From assembly GCA_024743405.1 (NCBI GenBank), contig JANSWP010000014.1, positions 34,733 to 98,732 of the forward strand: 64,000 nucleotides of DNA. The letters run 5' to 3'. Made by a program: the position numbers and the translations under genes. This document shows positions 8,679 through 18,167 of this stretch, piece by piece. Source of the stretch: Bacteroidota bacterium. GTDB lineage: Bacteria > Bacteroidota > Bacteroidia > Chitinophagales > Saprospiraceae. Position 1 is the stretch's first letter. Every line of letters starts with the position of its first letter. The notes under the pieces are model-generated. The model saw nothing but the letters and a program-made list of their open reading frames with translations, had not been told where the DNA came from and did not search any database.

Positions 8679-11048
8679 ATGTTTCAAAATTACATCAAAA
8701 TTGGTTTTAGACATCTTTGGCAAAACAAACTTTATGTTGGGATAAATATCCTCGGTATAGGCATTGCTTTAGCGTGTTGTATCATCGCTTATTTGAATTG
8801 GAAATTTGATGCTGGTTTTGATGCTTTTCATACCAAATCACATCAGGTTTTTCGGGTTGAAGTTTATAAAAAAACTTCAGGATACCTTTATGGAATGTCC
8901 CCTTTGCCATTGGCAGATGTAGTGACGAATGATATTCCCAATGTTGAAAATGCAACGCGTTATAATACTCGGAGTGGAGTGGTGAAATATGGAGAAAATG
9001 TATTTAATGAATCGGTTAAGCATGTTGATGATAATTTCTTAGACTTCTTTGATTTTCAATTGATTAAAGGTGATAAAGAGAGTTTAAAGGATAAAAGTAA
9101 AATCCTGATTACAGAAGAAATGTCGATCAAATACTTTGGGAAGGAAGATCCTATAGGGAAGACATTGATCTTAAATCCGAACAAGGCCAATGAGAGATCT
9201 TATGCTGTTGGGGCAGTTTTGAAAAATATACCGCTTAATTCGAGTATGCGATTTAATTTTTTGACACATTTTGATAATCAAATGGATGGGGAGGGTAGAC
9301 TTTTAAATAAATCGAATTGGGGGCTCTTTGCGAATGTTACCTTTTTAGAATTGAAAGATCCTTCCGAAGCGGGAGAAATCGCCCAACGTCTGAATCGCTA
9401 CGTTGAAGTCCAAAATGCTGCGAGAGAAGATTGGCAAATCAAAAGTTTTCATCTTGATCCTTTAAAGGATTTGGCACACAATGGACATGAATTACGTGGA
9501 AATTATTTGTGGAATTCTCTGCCTCCATCAGCAGTATGGGGACCAAATTTACTTGCTATTTTATTGTTAATTACTGCCTGTTTAAATTTCACAAATACGA
9601 CAGTTTCATTGTCTAATCGTCGCCTCAAAGAAATGGGTGTACGGAAAGTAATGGGCGGAACCCGGGGCCAAATCGTTGGACAATTGTTGTGTGAAAATTT
9701 GGTGATTTGTGGGCTTGCACTTTTGGCAGCGGTTGTTTTTGTTGATTTTCTGTTGCCCCCCTATAACCAAATGTGGGAATTTTTAGATATCGAAGCCAAT
9801 TATCTTGACAACCCACCTTTACTACTTTTCATGTTTGGGGCATTTATCGTTGCCGCACTATTAGGGGGCTCCTATCCTGCGTTTTATATTAGTGCTTTCA
9901 ATCCTATTAATATATTTAGAGGATCCGTGAAATTTGGAGGAAGTAATCTTTTTTCTCGTATTTTATTGGGTGTTCAAGTCATGATTTCATTAAGTTCTGT
10001 GATCGTTGGGATTGCTTTTGTACAAAATTCTCAATTTCAAAAATCGACTGATGTAGGATATGAGTATGCTGATGTATTGGTCGTGCCGACTTTTGAAGAA
10101 GGTACTTTCGAAACTTTCCGAAGTACCATTGAGCAAAACCCAAAAATACTGGCAAGCTCAGGAACGCGACACCAGATTGATTGGTATGATGCTCGATTAG
10201 ATTGTCAGATTCAGGGAGAAGATTTTGAGACATTTTATTATGGGATTGGTGAGAATTATTTTGACGTGATGGATTTGGAAATTGTTGATGGACGGTTCTT
10301 TGATGCCAACCGAAAATTAGATTATGAAAATGCCCTTTTAATCAATGAGACCTTTGCAAAAGCCCGACAATGGGAAACACCATTAGGTCAAAAAATTACT
10401 TTTGATAGTGTTGAACATGCTGTTGTCGGAGTTATCAAAGATTTTTATTACGAGGGTTTTTTTGACCCTATTCAGCCGGTTATGATGAAATTGGTTCCTT
10501 CTGAAATTTTTAATTTTTGGGTAGTCGAAGCCGAGCCTCAAAACCTTTTAGCACTCAACACAGAATTTAAAGAAAAATGGAATACGCTTTTCCCATTCAA
10601 ACCTTATGAGGGCTTTTTTCAGAGTGAGTTAATGGAAGAAGATTTAATGGTTTCCAATAATATAGCAGCGATCATGTTGTTTTTGGCGGTGATTACTATT
10701 TTATTATCATCGGCAGGTTTGTTTGCGCTCGTTTCGCTAAATATCTTAAAAAGAATGAAAGAAATTGCCATTCGAAAAGTGGTTGGTGCTTCTACGGGAA
10801 GAATAGCTTGGCTGATTAATAAAAACTATGTTTGGATATTTCTTGGTGCAGCTATTGGAGGAAGTGTTTGGGGAAGCGTTTTAGCAAATATGCTCTTATC
10901 GAGTATTTACGCAACCCATGTTAATGTGGGTATATTGATGTTGATTTTCAGTTCGTTAATGATTTTTATGATTGCGGGGTTGACTATTGGATATAAAATT
11001 ATGGAAGTTTCGAAAACGAACCCATCAGATATTTTGAAATCGGATTGA
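8679..11048 (+). CDS. FtsX/MacB-type ABC transporter permease
   Basis: 789 residues with the arrangement common in Bacteroidota: an N-terminal transmembrane helix (about 20-43), a MacB periplasmic core-like domain, a three-helix FtsX block (about residues 290-460), a second periplasmic domain, and a final three-helix FtsX block (about 670-785). The cytoplasmic signatures RRLKEMGVRKVMGGTRGQI and RMKEIAIRKVVGASTGRIA mark the two FtsX repeats. It should pair with an ABC ATPase, but none is adjacent, so the partner is encoded elsewhere. Substrates of this group are mostly unknown. The gene appears monocistronic, followed by a good terminator. Confidence 0.9.
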   Translation: MFQNYIKIGFRHLWQNKLYVGINILGIGIALACCIIAYLNWKFDAGFDAFHTKSHQVFRVEVYKKTSGYLYGMSPLPLADVVTNDIPNVENATRYNTRSGVVKYGENVFNESVKHVDDNFLDFFDFQLIKGDKESLKDKSKILITEEMSIKYFGKEDPIGKTLILNPNKANERSYAVGAVLKNIPLNSSMRFNFLTHFDNQMDGEGRLLNKSNWGLFANVTFLELKDPSEAGEIAQRLNRYVEVQNAAREDWQIKSFHLDPLKDLAHNGHELRGNYLWNSLPPSAVWGPNLLAILLLITACLNFTNTTVSLSNRRLKEMGVRKVMGGTRGQIVGQLLCENLVICGLALLAAVVFVDFLLPPYNQMWEFLDIEANYLDNPPLLLFMFGAFIVAALLGGSYPAFYISAFNPINIFRGSVKFGGSNLFSRILLGVQVMISLSSVIVGIAFVQNSQFQKSTDVGYEYADVLVVPTFEEGTFETFRSTIEQNPKILASSGTRHQIDWYDARLDCQIQGEDFETFYYGIGENYFDVMDLEIVDGRFFDANRKLDYENALLINETFAKARQWETPLGQKITFDSVEHAVVGVIKDFYYEGFFDPIQPVMMKLVPSEIFNFWVVEAEPQNLLALNTEFKEKWNTLFPFKPYEGFFQSELMEEDLMVSNNIAAIMLFLAVITILLSSAGLFALVSLNILKRMKEIAIRKVVGASTGRIAWLINKNYVWIFLGAAIGGSVWGSVLANMLLSSIYATHVNVGILMLIFSSLMIFMIAGLTIGYKIMEVSKTNPSDILKSD

Positions 11049-11124
11049 GAATTCATCTTGTGTAGTGTCTTAATTATGAAGTCACTTTCATGGGATGTTA
11101 CTTTATAAATCATTGAATTTTATA

Positions 11125-11167
11125 AGATGTTCCAGCGTTTTTAAACTCTGGAACATCTCTTTATTTT
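11125..11167 (+). terminator. Intrinsic terminator after the permease gene
   Basis: A perfect 11-bp inverted repeat (AGATGTTCCAG at 11125-11135, complement at 11148-11158) is followed by a T-rich run, 77 bases past the permease stop. The remaining spacer to 11395 is AT-rich and I see nothing else in it. Confidence 0.8.
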
Positions 11168-11395
11168 GGACTTAGAGCAACAAGTTTCATATGAAAACAC
11201 TAAAGGGTAGGCGAGATAATTGTCAAATAATAAAAACTGTTTTAGGCCAATAAACCGTTAATCTTCCAAAAAGGCTTCCTGCCTCACCAAATATTTGTAA
11301 TTTTCCCCATTATTTTAGTTGGAGGTTTTTAATAAAAAGAAGGGCTAAATTTTTCAAGTTTCAAAAAAATGAAGAATCTTGCACTTTAATATTAA

Positions 11396-11423
11396 GAACT
11401 GTCAACTGAAAACTGCCAACTGA
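11396..11423 (+). repeat. Four tandem heptamers upstream of the cyclase gene
   Basis: GAACTGT, CAACTGA, AAACTGC and CAACTGA follow one another exactly at 7-bp steps with core AACTG, ending four bases before the GTG start codon. This belongs to a window-wide set of 7-bp-periodic leader repeats. Confidence 0.8.
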
Positions 11424-11427
11424 TTAA

Positions 11428-14400
11428 GTGAAGAACCTTTTTCCACATTTTATCCAAGAAAAATACCTCGCGGGCGAAGAAAACGGATCGTTTGAAGCTT
11501 ACACGATGTTTGTCGATTTATCGGGTTTTACGAGAATGACAGAAGCCTTAATGAAACGAGGTAATGAAGGGGCGGAACGTTTATCCAATATCCTGAATGC
11601 GATCTTTGCACCAATGGTTAGTTTGGTTTATCGCCGAGGAGGGAGTATCCCTTATTTTGCTGGAGATGCCTTTACTGCGATTTTTCCAGTGTGGCGTTCA
11701 AGTATTGATTCGGTTGGAATACTGGCAACAGCCCAAGAACAATTGTTATTTCTGAGTAGAGTTTCTAGTGAATTTGAAGAAGTAGATATTAAAGCAAAAA
11801 TTGGATTATCATTCGGAAAAGTAGAGTGGGGTATCGTAGGTAGCGATAATAAATCGTACTACTATAGAGGATCAGCTATTGATGGTTGTGCAGATAGTCA
11901 AAAATATGCCGAAGAAAGTCAAATTATCGCTGATTCCTATTTCAAAAATAAATTGCCTTCTTTCTTAACTGTAAAAATAGTTTCGCCAGATAAATTTTAT
12001 CTTTTGGATTCGCCAAATACGTCTCAGTTGATTGAGCGTAAATTTTTTGCGAAGGATGTAAGTGCGGATCAAGTAGAAGAAATAGATAAGTCTGGATTAG
12101 AAAAAGAGGTTGTTGATAAATTTTTGCCAGAAGCTGTTCAAAAATTTAATCAACGAGGGGAATTTAGACGCGTCATTTCCGTTTTCATTTCTTTTAAAGG
12201 AGTTCCAAATCATCAGTCTCTAAATAATTTCATCTCTGTCGTTTTAGATGAGTTCAATAATTTTTCTGGTTATTTTAAAGAAGTTGATTTTGGTGATAAA
12301 GGGGGTGTTTTATTAGGCTTTTTTGGAGCACCAGTTTCCTTCGAAAATAATATTGAAAGAGCATTAGAGTTTGTAGCTTCTATCCAAGAAGACTTAGCGC
12401 CTATTCAAGAAAAAACAGCATTGCAATTTAAGATTGGTATTACCTCCGGAGTTGCCTATACTGGGCTAGTCGGAGGAGCGGAAAGATGTCAATATGCTGC
12501 GGTAGGTAATCGAGTAAATATTGCGGCTAGGCTAATGTCGAAAGCCCAATGGGGGGAAGTTTTAGTAGATGAGGAAATTCAAAAAAGCCGATTTTTTAAA
12601 TTTCGACATCAAGGTGATATTTCGTATAAAGGATTGATAGAGGTCATTCCAACGTACAAGTTAGTAGGGAGAAATTTAGAAAGACAAGCTGGTTTTGAAG
12701 GAAAAATGGTGGGACGAGATAAGGAATTAGAGGAATTAACTAAAATTGGAAAGCTTTCCTTTCAAAATCAAAAAGTGAGTGTCGCCTACATTTATGGAGA
12801 AGCCGGAATTGGAAAATCCCGCTTGTCATACGAACTTCGAAATAATCTCCAAAAAGAATCTTCTGTAGGTTGGCATACATGTCAATCAGATCAAATACTT
12901 AAAAAACCATTCAATCCATTTATTTATTTTTTGAAATATTTCTTCGAACAATCTCCTGAAAATTCTTTGAGGGATAACTTGAAAAGTTTCGAAAAAAGAT
13001 TTGAATGGTTGGTCAATGACACAGAGGAAATAGACCATCCTAAAGCAAAAGGTATTCGCAGAGAAATCATTCGGACTAAGTCTGTTTTGGGGGCTTTGAT
13101 TGGGCTGAAAATTCCAAATTCAATATGGGAAACTCTAGATGCCAGAGGGCGTTATGAAAATACACTTTCGGCATTGACAAATGTGTTTTTTGCAGAAGCC
13201 CTGATTCGTCCTACTGTTTTTGAACTCGAAGACGGACATTGGTACGACGAGGATTCAATTAAGTTTTTGAGTAATCTAATCATCGAGATGAGAGACACCC
13301 CTGTGTTGTTTTTGGTGACATCTAGATATGACGATGATGGAGGTAAACCATTGGTTTTTGATTCAAATGTTTTAAAGAAAAAAGAAGTCAATACCCTTGA
13401 AATTGACCTTAATATTTTAAATCCGAAAGCATTAAAAGCCTTTGCAGAGGCAAAAATGGGAGATGAAATAAGTGATGACCTTCATGAATTATTGGTTAGA
13501 ACTGCGAATGGAAATCCATTTTATGCAGAACAGATTTTAGAGTATTTTATTGAGAGTGATTTAGTGAACAAAATAGATAATGCTTGGACGATAAAGGACA
13601 AAAACGTAAAAATATCAACTTCGATCAATGCGGTCTTGACTGCTAGAATAGATCGATTATCGACTTTGGTTAAAGAGACCGTTAAAGCGGCGGCAGTCAT
13701 TGGGCGTGAATTTGAAGTGCCTGTCTTAACAGAAGTGATGAAAGCACAAGAGGCCTTTATTTTGGAAAACGGGAACATGAAACACGTCCTGAATGAGCAG
13801 ATAAAAACAGCAGAACGTGGGCAGATTTGGCAGGCGATGAATGAATTGAGGTATATTTTCAAACACTCTCTTTTGCGGGAGGCGGTGTATGATATGCAAC
13901 TCCGTGCACGTTTACGGGAGTTACATCGCTTAATTGGAGAGGCTATTGAAAGAGTCTATCGAGAGAATTTGGAAGAGCGTTATGTTGACTTAGTATTCCA
14001 TTTCGAACATGCAGGAGATGAAGAAAAATTGGTAGCCTATTTGAAAAAGGCAGGAGAATTTTCACGAAGAAATTTTCTCAATCAGCAAGCAATTATTTTT
14101 TATGATAAACTATTGAAAATAGAAGCGCTGAGAGGCGATATTATAGAACGTATTAAAACACTCTTAGCAAAAGGTAATGTTTTAGAGTTAATTGGTAAAT
14201 GGAACGACTGCGAGTCAATGTACCAAGAAGCATTAGACTTAGCTCGTCAGACAGATCATCGAAAATTAATCGGAAAAGCTAATAATAGTTTAGGGTATGT
14301 GCTCATGCTTCAAGGTAACTATGAGGATGCAAGCATGTATTTGGAAGCGGCAGCTGCTTTTTTCGAATCAGTTAGCAATACAAAAGGAATTTCAAAGGTT

Positions 14401-15477
14401 TATGGAAATTTGGGAAATCTATATTTCCGACAAGGTAATTATGAAGATGCTAAATCTCATTTTGTAAGAAGTATTGAGTTAGGACAAACCTATAAGCATA
14501 CTTCTTCTAATGCTCAAATTGTTGCGAATTTGGGGCTGACATATATGAACCTAGGGAATTATGACGAGGGTATTGAATGGCAACAAAATCAATTAGAGAT
14601 TTGTCAAAAGGCTCAAGACAAATCTGGAATGGCGACGCTTTATACCAACATGGGTATTGTCTATTTTGAAAAGGGTGATTACGATTCGGCTTTACAGTGT
14701 TATGAGCAGGGCTTGGATTTAAGCGAGGAGTTGGGTAATAAGTTTTTAACTTCGATTGCGATTGGTTGTATTGGTTCTGTTTATGAACGAAAAGGGAATT
14801 ATGATAAAGCGATGAAACTTTTCCAAAAAGACCTTACTTTGACACAAGAATTAGGTGACAAGCAAGGAATTTCTATTGCTTTAGGCTTGATTGGTGATTT
14901 ACATAGCATGCGTGGTGACTTTGATGAAGCTATTCAATTCATGAGTGAAAATTTAACTATTAGTGAAGAGTTAGGTTATCAGAAGGGGATCGCAAAAGCG
15001 GTGAATACACTGGGGGATGTTTATTTTTTCAAAAACGATTTTAAAACTTCATTGAAATATTATGACCGTGCCATTGAAGTGACAAGAGGTATCGGTAATA
15101 AACTAGTTCTGGGATTCAGCTTAGTTGAAAAAGGCGGTGTTTTAGTATCGATGGGTATCATAAAAGATGCTCAAGCCTGTATCGATGAATCTCTTGAAAT
15201 TGCTCAAGAATTAGGTAATTCAGATTTGATTTTTGAAGCTCGAATATTGCGCTCTAAAATCGCATTTCTCGAAGGAAAAGATACAGAAGGACACACTATT
15301 TTGAGTGATCTTTTAAAAGAGACTACAGATAAGAAAGAGCTTGCTGCCGTATATTTTGAACTAAGTAAAAACACTGATATTCAAAAGTATAAACCTAAAG
15401 CTTTAGCGCTATATGAAGAACTATATAGTGAGACGCCTCATCATCTATTTAAATTGAGAATCAAAGAGTTAGGTTAA
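11428..15477 (+). CDS. sAC-like class III cyclase with AAA-type ATPase and TPR domains
   Basis: 1349 residues, GTG start. Order: cyclase homology domain C1 (about 20-170), C2 (about 245-400), an ATPase with Walker A GEAGIGKS (457-464) and a probable Walker B around FELEDGHWYDEDS, then about ten TPR units (roughly 880-1290). This is the layout of mammalian soluble adenylyl cyclase and of related bacterial sensors. C1 has the metal-binding Asp30 (FVDLSGFT) and Asp80 (FAGDAF) but lacks the transition-state Asn/Arg (Asp152 and Asp156 instead). C2 has Ser255 at the first Asp position but keeps Asn364 and Arg368 (VGNRVNIAARL). One composite active site is therefore predicted. Substrate ATP versus GTP is not settled. 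It is followed by a double-glycine peptide and a histidine kinase. Confidence 0.85.
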   Translation: MKNLFPHFIQEKYLAGEENGSFEAYTMFVDLSGFTRMTEALMKRGNEGAERLSNILNAIFAPMVSLVYRRGGSIPYFAGDAFTAIFPVWRSSIDSVGILATAQEQLLFLSRVSSEFEEVDIKAKIGLSFGKVEWGIVGSDNKSYYYRGSAIDGCADSQKYAEESQIIADSYFKNKLPSFLTVKIVSPDKFYLLDSPNTSQLIERKFFAKDVSADQVEEIDKSGLEKEVVDKFLPEAVQKFNQRGEFRRVISVFISFKGVPNHQSLNNFISVVLDEFNNFSGYFKEVDFGDKGGVLLGFFGAPVSFENNIERALEFVASIQEDLAPIQEKTALQFKIGITSGVAYTGLVGGAERCQYAAVGNRVNIAARLMSKAQWGEVLVDEEIQKSRFFKFRHQGDISYKGLIEVIPTYKLVGRNLERQAGFEGKMVGRDKELEELTKIGKLSFQNQKVSVAYIYGEAGIGKSRLSYELRNNLQKESSVGWHTCQSDQILKKPFNPFIYFLKYFFEQSPENSLRDNLKSFEKRFEWLVNDTEEIDHPKAKGIRREIIRTKSVLGALIGLKIPNSIWETLDARGRYENTLSALTNVFFAEALIRPTVFELEDGHWYDEDSIKFLSNLIIEMRDTPVLFLVTSRYDDDGGKPLVFDSNVLKKKEVNTLEIDLNILNPKALKAFAEAKMGDEISDDLHELLVRTANGNPFYAEQILEYFIESDLVNKIDNAWTIKDKNVKISTSINAVLTARIDRLSTLVKETVKAAAVIGREFEVPVLTEVMKAQEAFILENGNMKHVLNEQIKTAERGQIWQAMNELRYIFKHSLLREAVYDMQLRARLRELHRLIGEAIERVYRENLEERYVDLVFHFEHAGDEEKLVAYLKKAGEFSRRNFLNQQAIIFYDKLLKIEALRGDIIERIKTLLAKGNVLELIGKWNDCESMYQEALDLARQTDHRKLIGKANNSLGYVLMLQGNYEDASMYLEAAAAFFESVSNTKGISKVYGNLGNLYFRQGNYEDAKSHFVRSIELGQTYKHTSSNAQIVANLGLTYMNLGNYDEGIEWQQNQLEICQKAQDKSGMATLYTNMGIVYFEKGDYDSALQCYEQGLDLSEELGNKFLTSIAIGCIGSVYERKGNYDKAMKLFQKDLTLTQELGDKQGISIALGLIGDLHSMRGDFDEAIQFMSENLTISEELGYQKGIAKAVNTLGDVYFFKNDFKTSLKYYDRAIEVTRGIGNKLVLGFSLVEKGGVLVSMGIIKDAQACIDESLEIAQELGNSDLIFEARILRSKIAFLEGKDTEGHTILSDLLKETTDKKELAAVYFELSKNTDIQKYKPKALALYEELYSETPHHLFKLRIKELG

Positions 15478-15668
15478 GAATTTCTCAACTTCTGGTAATT
15501 TCACTCCCTATCATAGCGTCTAATGGAGATAACTCTAGATCCATTTTTTAAACAGAATATAATTTTGTGGCATAGTATTAGGCCAGAATATATAAATCCT
15601 TCCTTTCATTTATCCTTTGCAAATCCTTCCCGTATTCAATATTTTTAATGATTTAAACAAAAACTGTT

Positions 15669-15815
15669 ATGAACAAATTAGATCTAGTAAAAAAAGACCT
15701 ACAAAATTTTGTATTAAAGACCAATGAACTAAAAGCCATTAAGGGTGGTGGCTGGGGAAATGGAGGTAGTAGTAATGGTAATGGATGCCCTCCACCACAT
15801 GCTTCTGTTATGTAA
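15669..15815 (+). CDS. Double-glycine-leader peptide, putative RiPP precursor or signal peptide
   Basis: 48 residues. The N-terminal 27 residues look like a cleavable leader: a lysine-rich amphipathic start (MNKLDLVKKDLQNF), then NELKAIKGG. This matches the L-x-x-I-x-GG pattern of bacteriocin-type and Bacteroidota natural-product leaders, which are normally cut after GG by a C39-peptidase transporter. The predicted core (28-48, GWGNGGSSNGNGCPPPHASVM) is Gly/Asn/Ser-rich with a single cysteine, three prolines and one histidine. The ATG follows an A-rich leader, and a hairpin terminator follows the stop. No modification enzyme or exporter is adjacent. The neighbours are a cyclase/TPR protein and a TPR histidine kinase, so a peptide-signalling role is an attractive inference. 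No family match could be tested. Confidence 0.75.
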   Translation: MNKLDLVKKDLQNFVLKTNELKAIKGGGWGNGGSSNGNGCPPPHASVM

Positions 15816-15833
15816 AAGCTTATTATTATCTAG

Positions 15834-15869
15834 CCGTCTTTCTTTATAGGGAGACGGTCTCTTCATTTG
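15834..15869 (+). terminator. Probable terminator after the double-glycine peptide
   Basis: CCGTCT (15834-15839) and AGACGG (15852-15857) form a stem with a 12-base loop, followed by a pyrimidine-rich TCTCTTCATTT run. It would make the peptide gene a short independent transcript. Confidence 0.6.
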
Positions 15870-15924
15870 TGTCTTCCACAGCTTACAAATTGAGTTTAAT
15901 TACCCTTAATCTCCTGTCAACACT

Positions 15925-18036
15925 ATGTCTTTAAACAAACACTTACCGCTTATTATATTGTTGTTATTGCCTTATTTTACAATGACTTCTTCATTGAGTG
16001 CTAGTAATTTTGATAATGATATATTGAGTCAAATCAAATTATTATCACCAGTCCAAACAATAGATACCCTGATTCAATTGTCCTCCGAATCATTCAATCA
16101 GGATAAGTTTCAAGAATCAATTGGTTTGCTGCAAGAAGCCTTAATTATGGCTGAAAAACACCCCAAAAAATATAAGTACTATCTTATACTCTATAAAATA
16201 GGGAAGTCTCATTATCGAAACAATAATTACAATTTAGCTCAAGAATACCTTTTTAAGTGTTTAGAAAACACCCAGTCAGGCATATCTCTGTCTATAAAAG
16301 GAAATGTATATAGTGTTATAGCATCCACTTATTATAATTTAGGGGATTATAGTTTAGCGCATGAATACAAATTGAAGTCTATTGAACTAAAAGAAATAGA
16401 GAAAGATTCTGTTGGAATATCTGGCGATTATTATGATTTGGGGAGTATGTTTTTTTATGAAAATTTGTATGAAAAAGCTCTTGAATATTATAATAAAGCA
16501 AAAAAATTAGCCCTGAAAACAGGACATACTCGAATTGTATACAATAGTACGGCCGCTCTAGGAGCTACCTTTGAGAGAATGGGTGATTTGGAGTTAAGTT
16601 TAAAATTAAATATGAGGTCTCTAGCCATTGCTGATTCGCTGGGCTATGAAATCGGAAAAGCATATTCGCTACATAATATAGGTTCTAACTATATTGAATT
16701 AGGCAAATACAGCCAAGCAAAGACGCATATTCAGAAATCCATGGATATTAAAAGGAAATTAGATGATAGATGGGGGATGATTGGGTCTACATTAGCTTTG
16801 GGAGATTTATATACTAGAAAAAAGCAGTTTATTCTGGCAGAAAAGAATTTAAACAAGGCGCTTCAACTAGCGGAATCGCTTGAATCGAAGGGAAGAATTT
16901 CGGAAGTGTATCTTAACTTTTCTAGATTATATAAAAAATATGGAAAAAAGGATTCAACGATTGCTTATTTGACAAAATATATCAGCCTCAAAGATTCTAT
17001 TATGAATGAAACGATTTTGAGGGAAATGGGGGATCGGAAGTCACAGTTTGCGATACAAAAAAAGGAATATGAAATAGAGCTATTAAGAAAAGATAAAACA
17101 CTTTTAGAGTCAGAGAAAAAGGTTCAACAATTAAATTCTTTTCTGGCTTTTGGAGTATCTCTTTTTTTACTTTTGGTTTGTGTTGTCATTTATTTACTCC
17201 TCTTGAAGCAGAAGAAAATGTCAGCTTCCCTAAGTGAAAAAAATAAAGAAATAGAATCACAGAAATCCAAAATTGAAGTTCAGAATAGATTACTAGAAAG
17301 TTCCAATGAAGACCTTAAACAATTCGCATACGTAGCTTCTCATGATCTTCGAGAGCCTTTAAGAATGATCAGCTCATATGGCAATTTAATAGAGAGAAGG
17401 TACAAGCATAAATTGGATGAATCTGGGCAAGAATTTCTCTTTTACATGACTGATGCCGCCAAACGTATGGATCGTTTATTATTGGATCTATTAGCCTATT
17501 CACGCACAACTAGAAATTTGGAAACATTAGAAAGCGTGTCTACAAAAGAGATTATGGAGTCCATTCAAATATTGACAGATCCATTAATTCGGGAAAGAAA
17601 TGCCACTCTAGAGTATGATGAATCTCATTTTCCGATGGTTATGGGTAGAAAGACACAACTTTATCAAGTTTTTCAAAATTTGATAATGAATGCGCTCAAA
17701 TATAATATTAATGAAAAGCCCTATATTTTAGTAGAGTGTATTAAAAATTGTGAGAATTATATTTTCGCTGTAAGAGATAATGGAATAGGTATCGAGGAAA
17801 AAGGTCAAAAGAAGATTTTTGAAATGTTCCAGCGCCTGCATTCGAAGGAAGAATTTGAGGGCTCAGGTATTGGATTAGCTATTTGCAAAAAAATTATTGA
17901 TGCTCATGATGGAGATATTTGGGTCGAATCTCAAAAAGGTAAAGGGAGTACTTTCTTTTTCAGTTTGCCTTTTCATGGGTATGTGATGAAGGATGAAGCC
18001 GATTCTTTTCCTAAGTTGGTTTCCTTGGAAAATTAA
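15925..18036 (+). CDS. TPR-containing sensor histidine kinase
   Basis: 703 residues. A signal peptide or first membrane segment (about 7-26) leads to a periplasmic region with six or seven TPR units (about 50-350), a transmembrane helix (about 407-427), a short coiled coil, a HisKA domain with the phospho-acceptor His473 (YVASHDLREPLRM), and a HATPase domain with N box (QNLIMNALKY), G1 (DNGIGI) and G2 (GSGIGLAICKKI) motifs. No receiver or DNA-binding domain is attached and no response regulator gene is adjacent. Periplasmic TPRs often bind peptides or proteins, and the peptide gene lies 109 bases upstream. Whether the two interact is speculation. Confidence 0.9.
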   Translation: MSLNKHLPLIILLLLPYFTMTSSLSASNFDNDILSQIKLLSPVQTIDTLIQLSSESFNQDKFQESIGLLQEALIMAEKHPKKYKYYLILYKIGKSHYRNNNYNLAQEYLFKCLENTQSGISLSIKGNVYSVIASTYYNLGDYSLAHEYKLKSIELKEIEKDSVGISGDYYDLGSMFFYENLYEKALEYYNKAKKLALKTGHTRIVYNSTAALGATFERMGDLELSLKLNMRSLAIADSLGYEIGKAYSLHNIGSNYIELGKYSQAKTHIQKSMDIKRKLDDRWGMIGSTLALGDLYTRKKQFILAEKNLNKALQLAESLESKGRISEVYLNFSRLYKKYGKKDSTIAYLTKYISLKDSIMNETILREMGDRKSQFAIQKKEYEIELLRKDKTLLESEKKVQQLNSFLAFGVSLFLLLVCVVIYLLLLKQKKMSASLSEKNKEIESQKSKIEVQNRLLESSNEDLKQFAYVASHDLREPLRMISSYGNLIERRYKHKLDESGQEFLFYMTDAAKRMDRLLLDLLAYSRTTRNLETLESVSTKEIMESIQILTDPLIRERNATLEYDESHFPMVMGRKTQLYQVFQNLIMNALKYNINEKPYILVECIKNCENYIFAVRDNGIGIEEKGQKKIFEMFQRLHSKEEFEGSGIGLAICKKIIDAHDGDIWVESQKGKGSTFFFSLPFHGYVMKDEADSFPKLVSLEN

Positions 18037-18167
18037 CCAAAACTCAAGGGGAGGGATAGAGTGTTTCGATTATGGATTTTTTATAATTGGTTTTTTCCTT
18101 ATTTTTTCTTTTTTTTACTTAGCGTAAAGTTCTTTCGCTTTTATTTTTGAAAAAATACTGCCCATAG

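Noticed and set aside
11428..12700. Second cyclase domain as an independent active site
   Set aside because: The first metal-binding Asp is replaced by Ser255, so it can only complete a site shared with C1.
15925..18036. Hybrid two-component protein
   Set aside because: The frame ends just after the HATPase domain; no receiver or DNA-binding domain follows.
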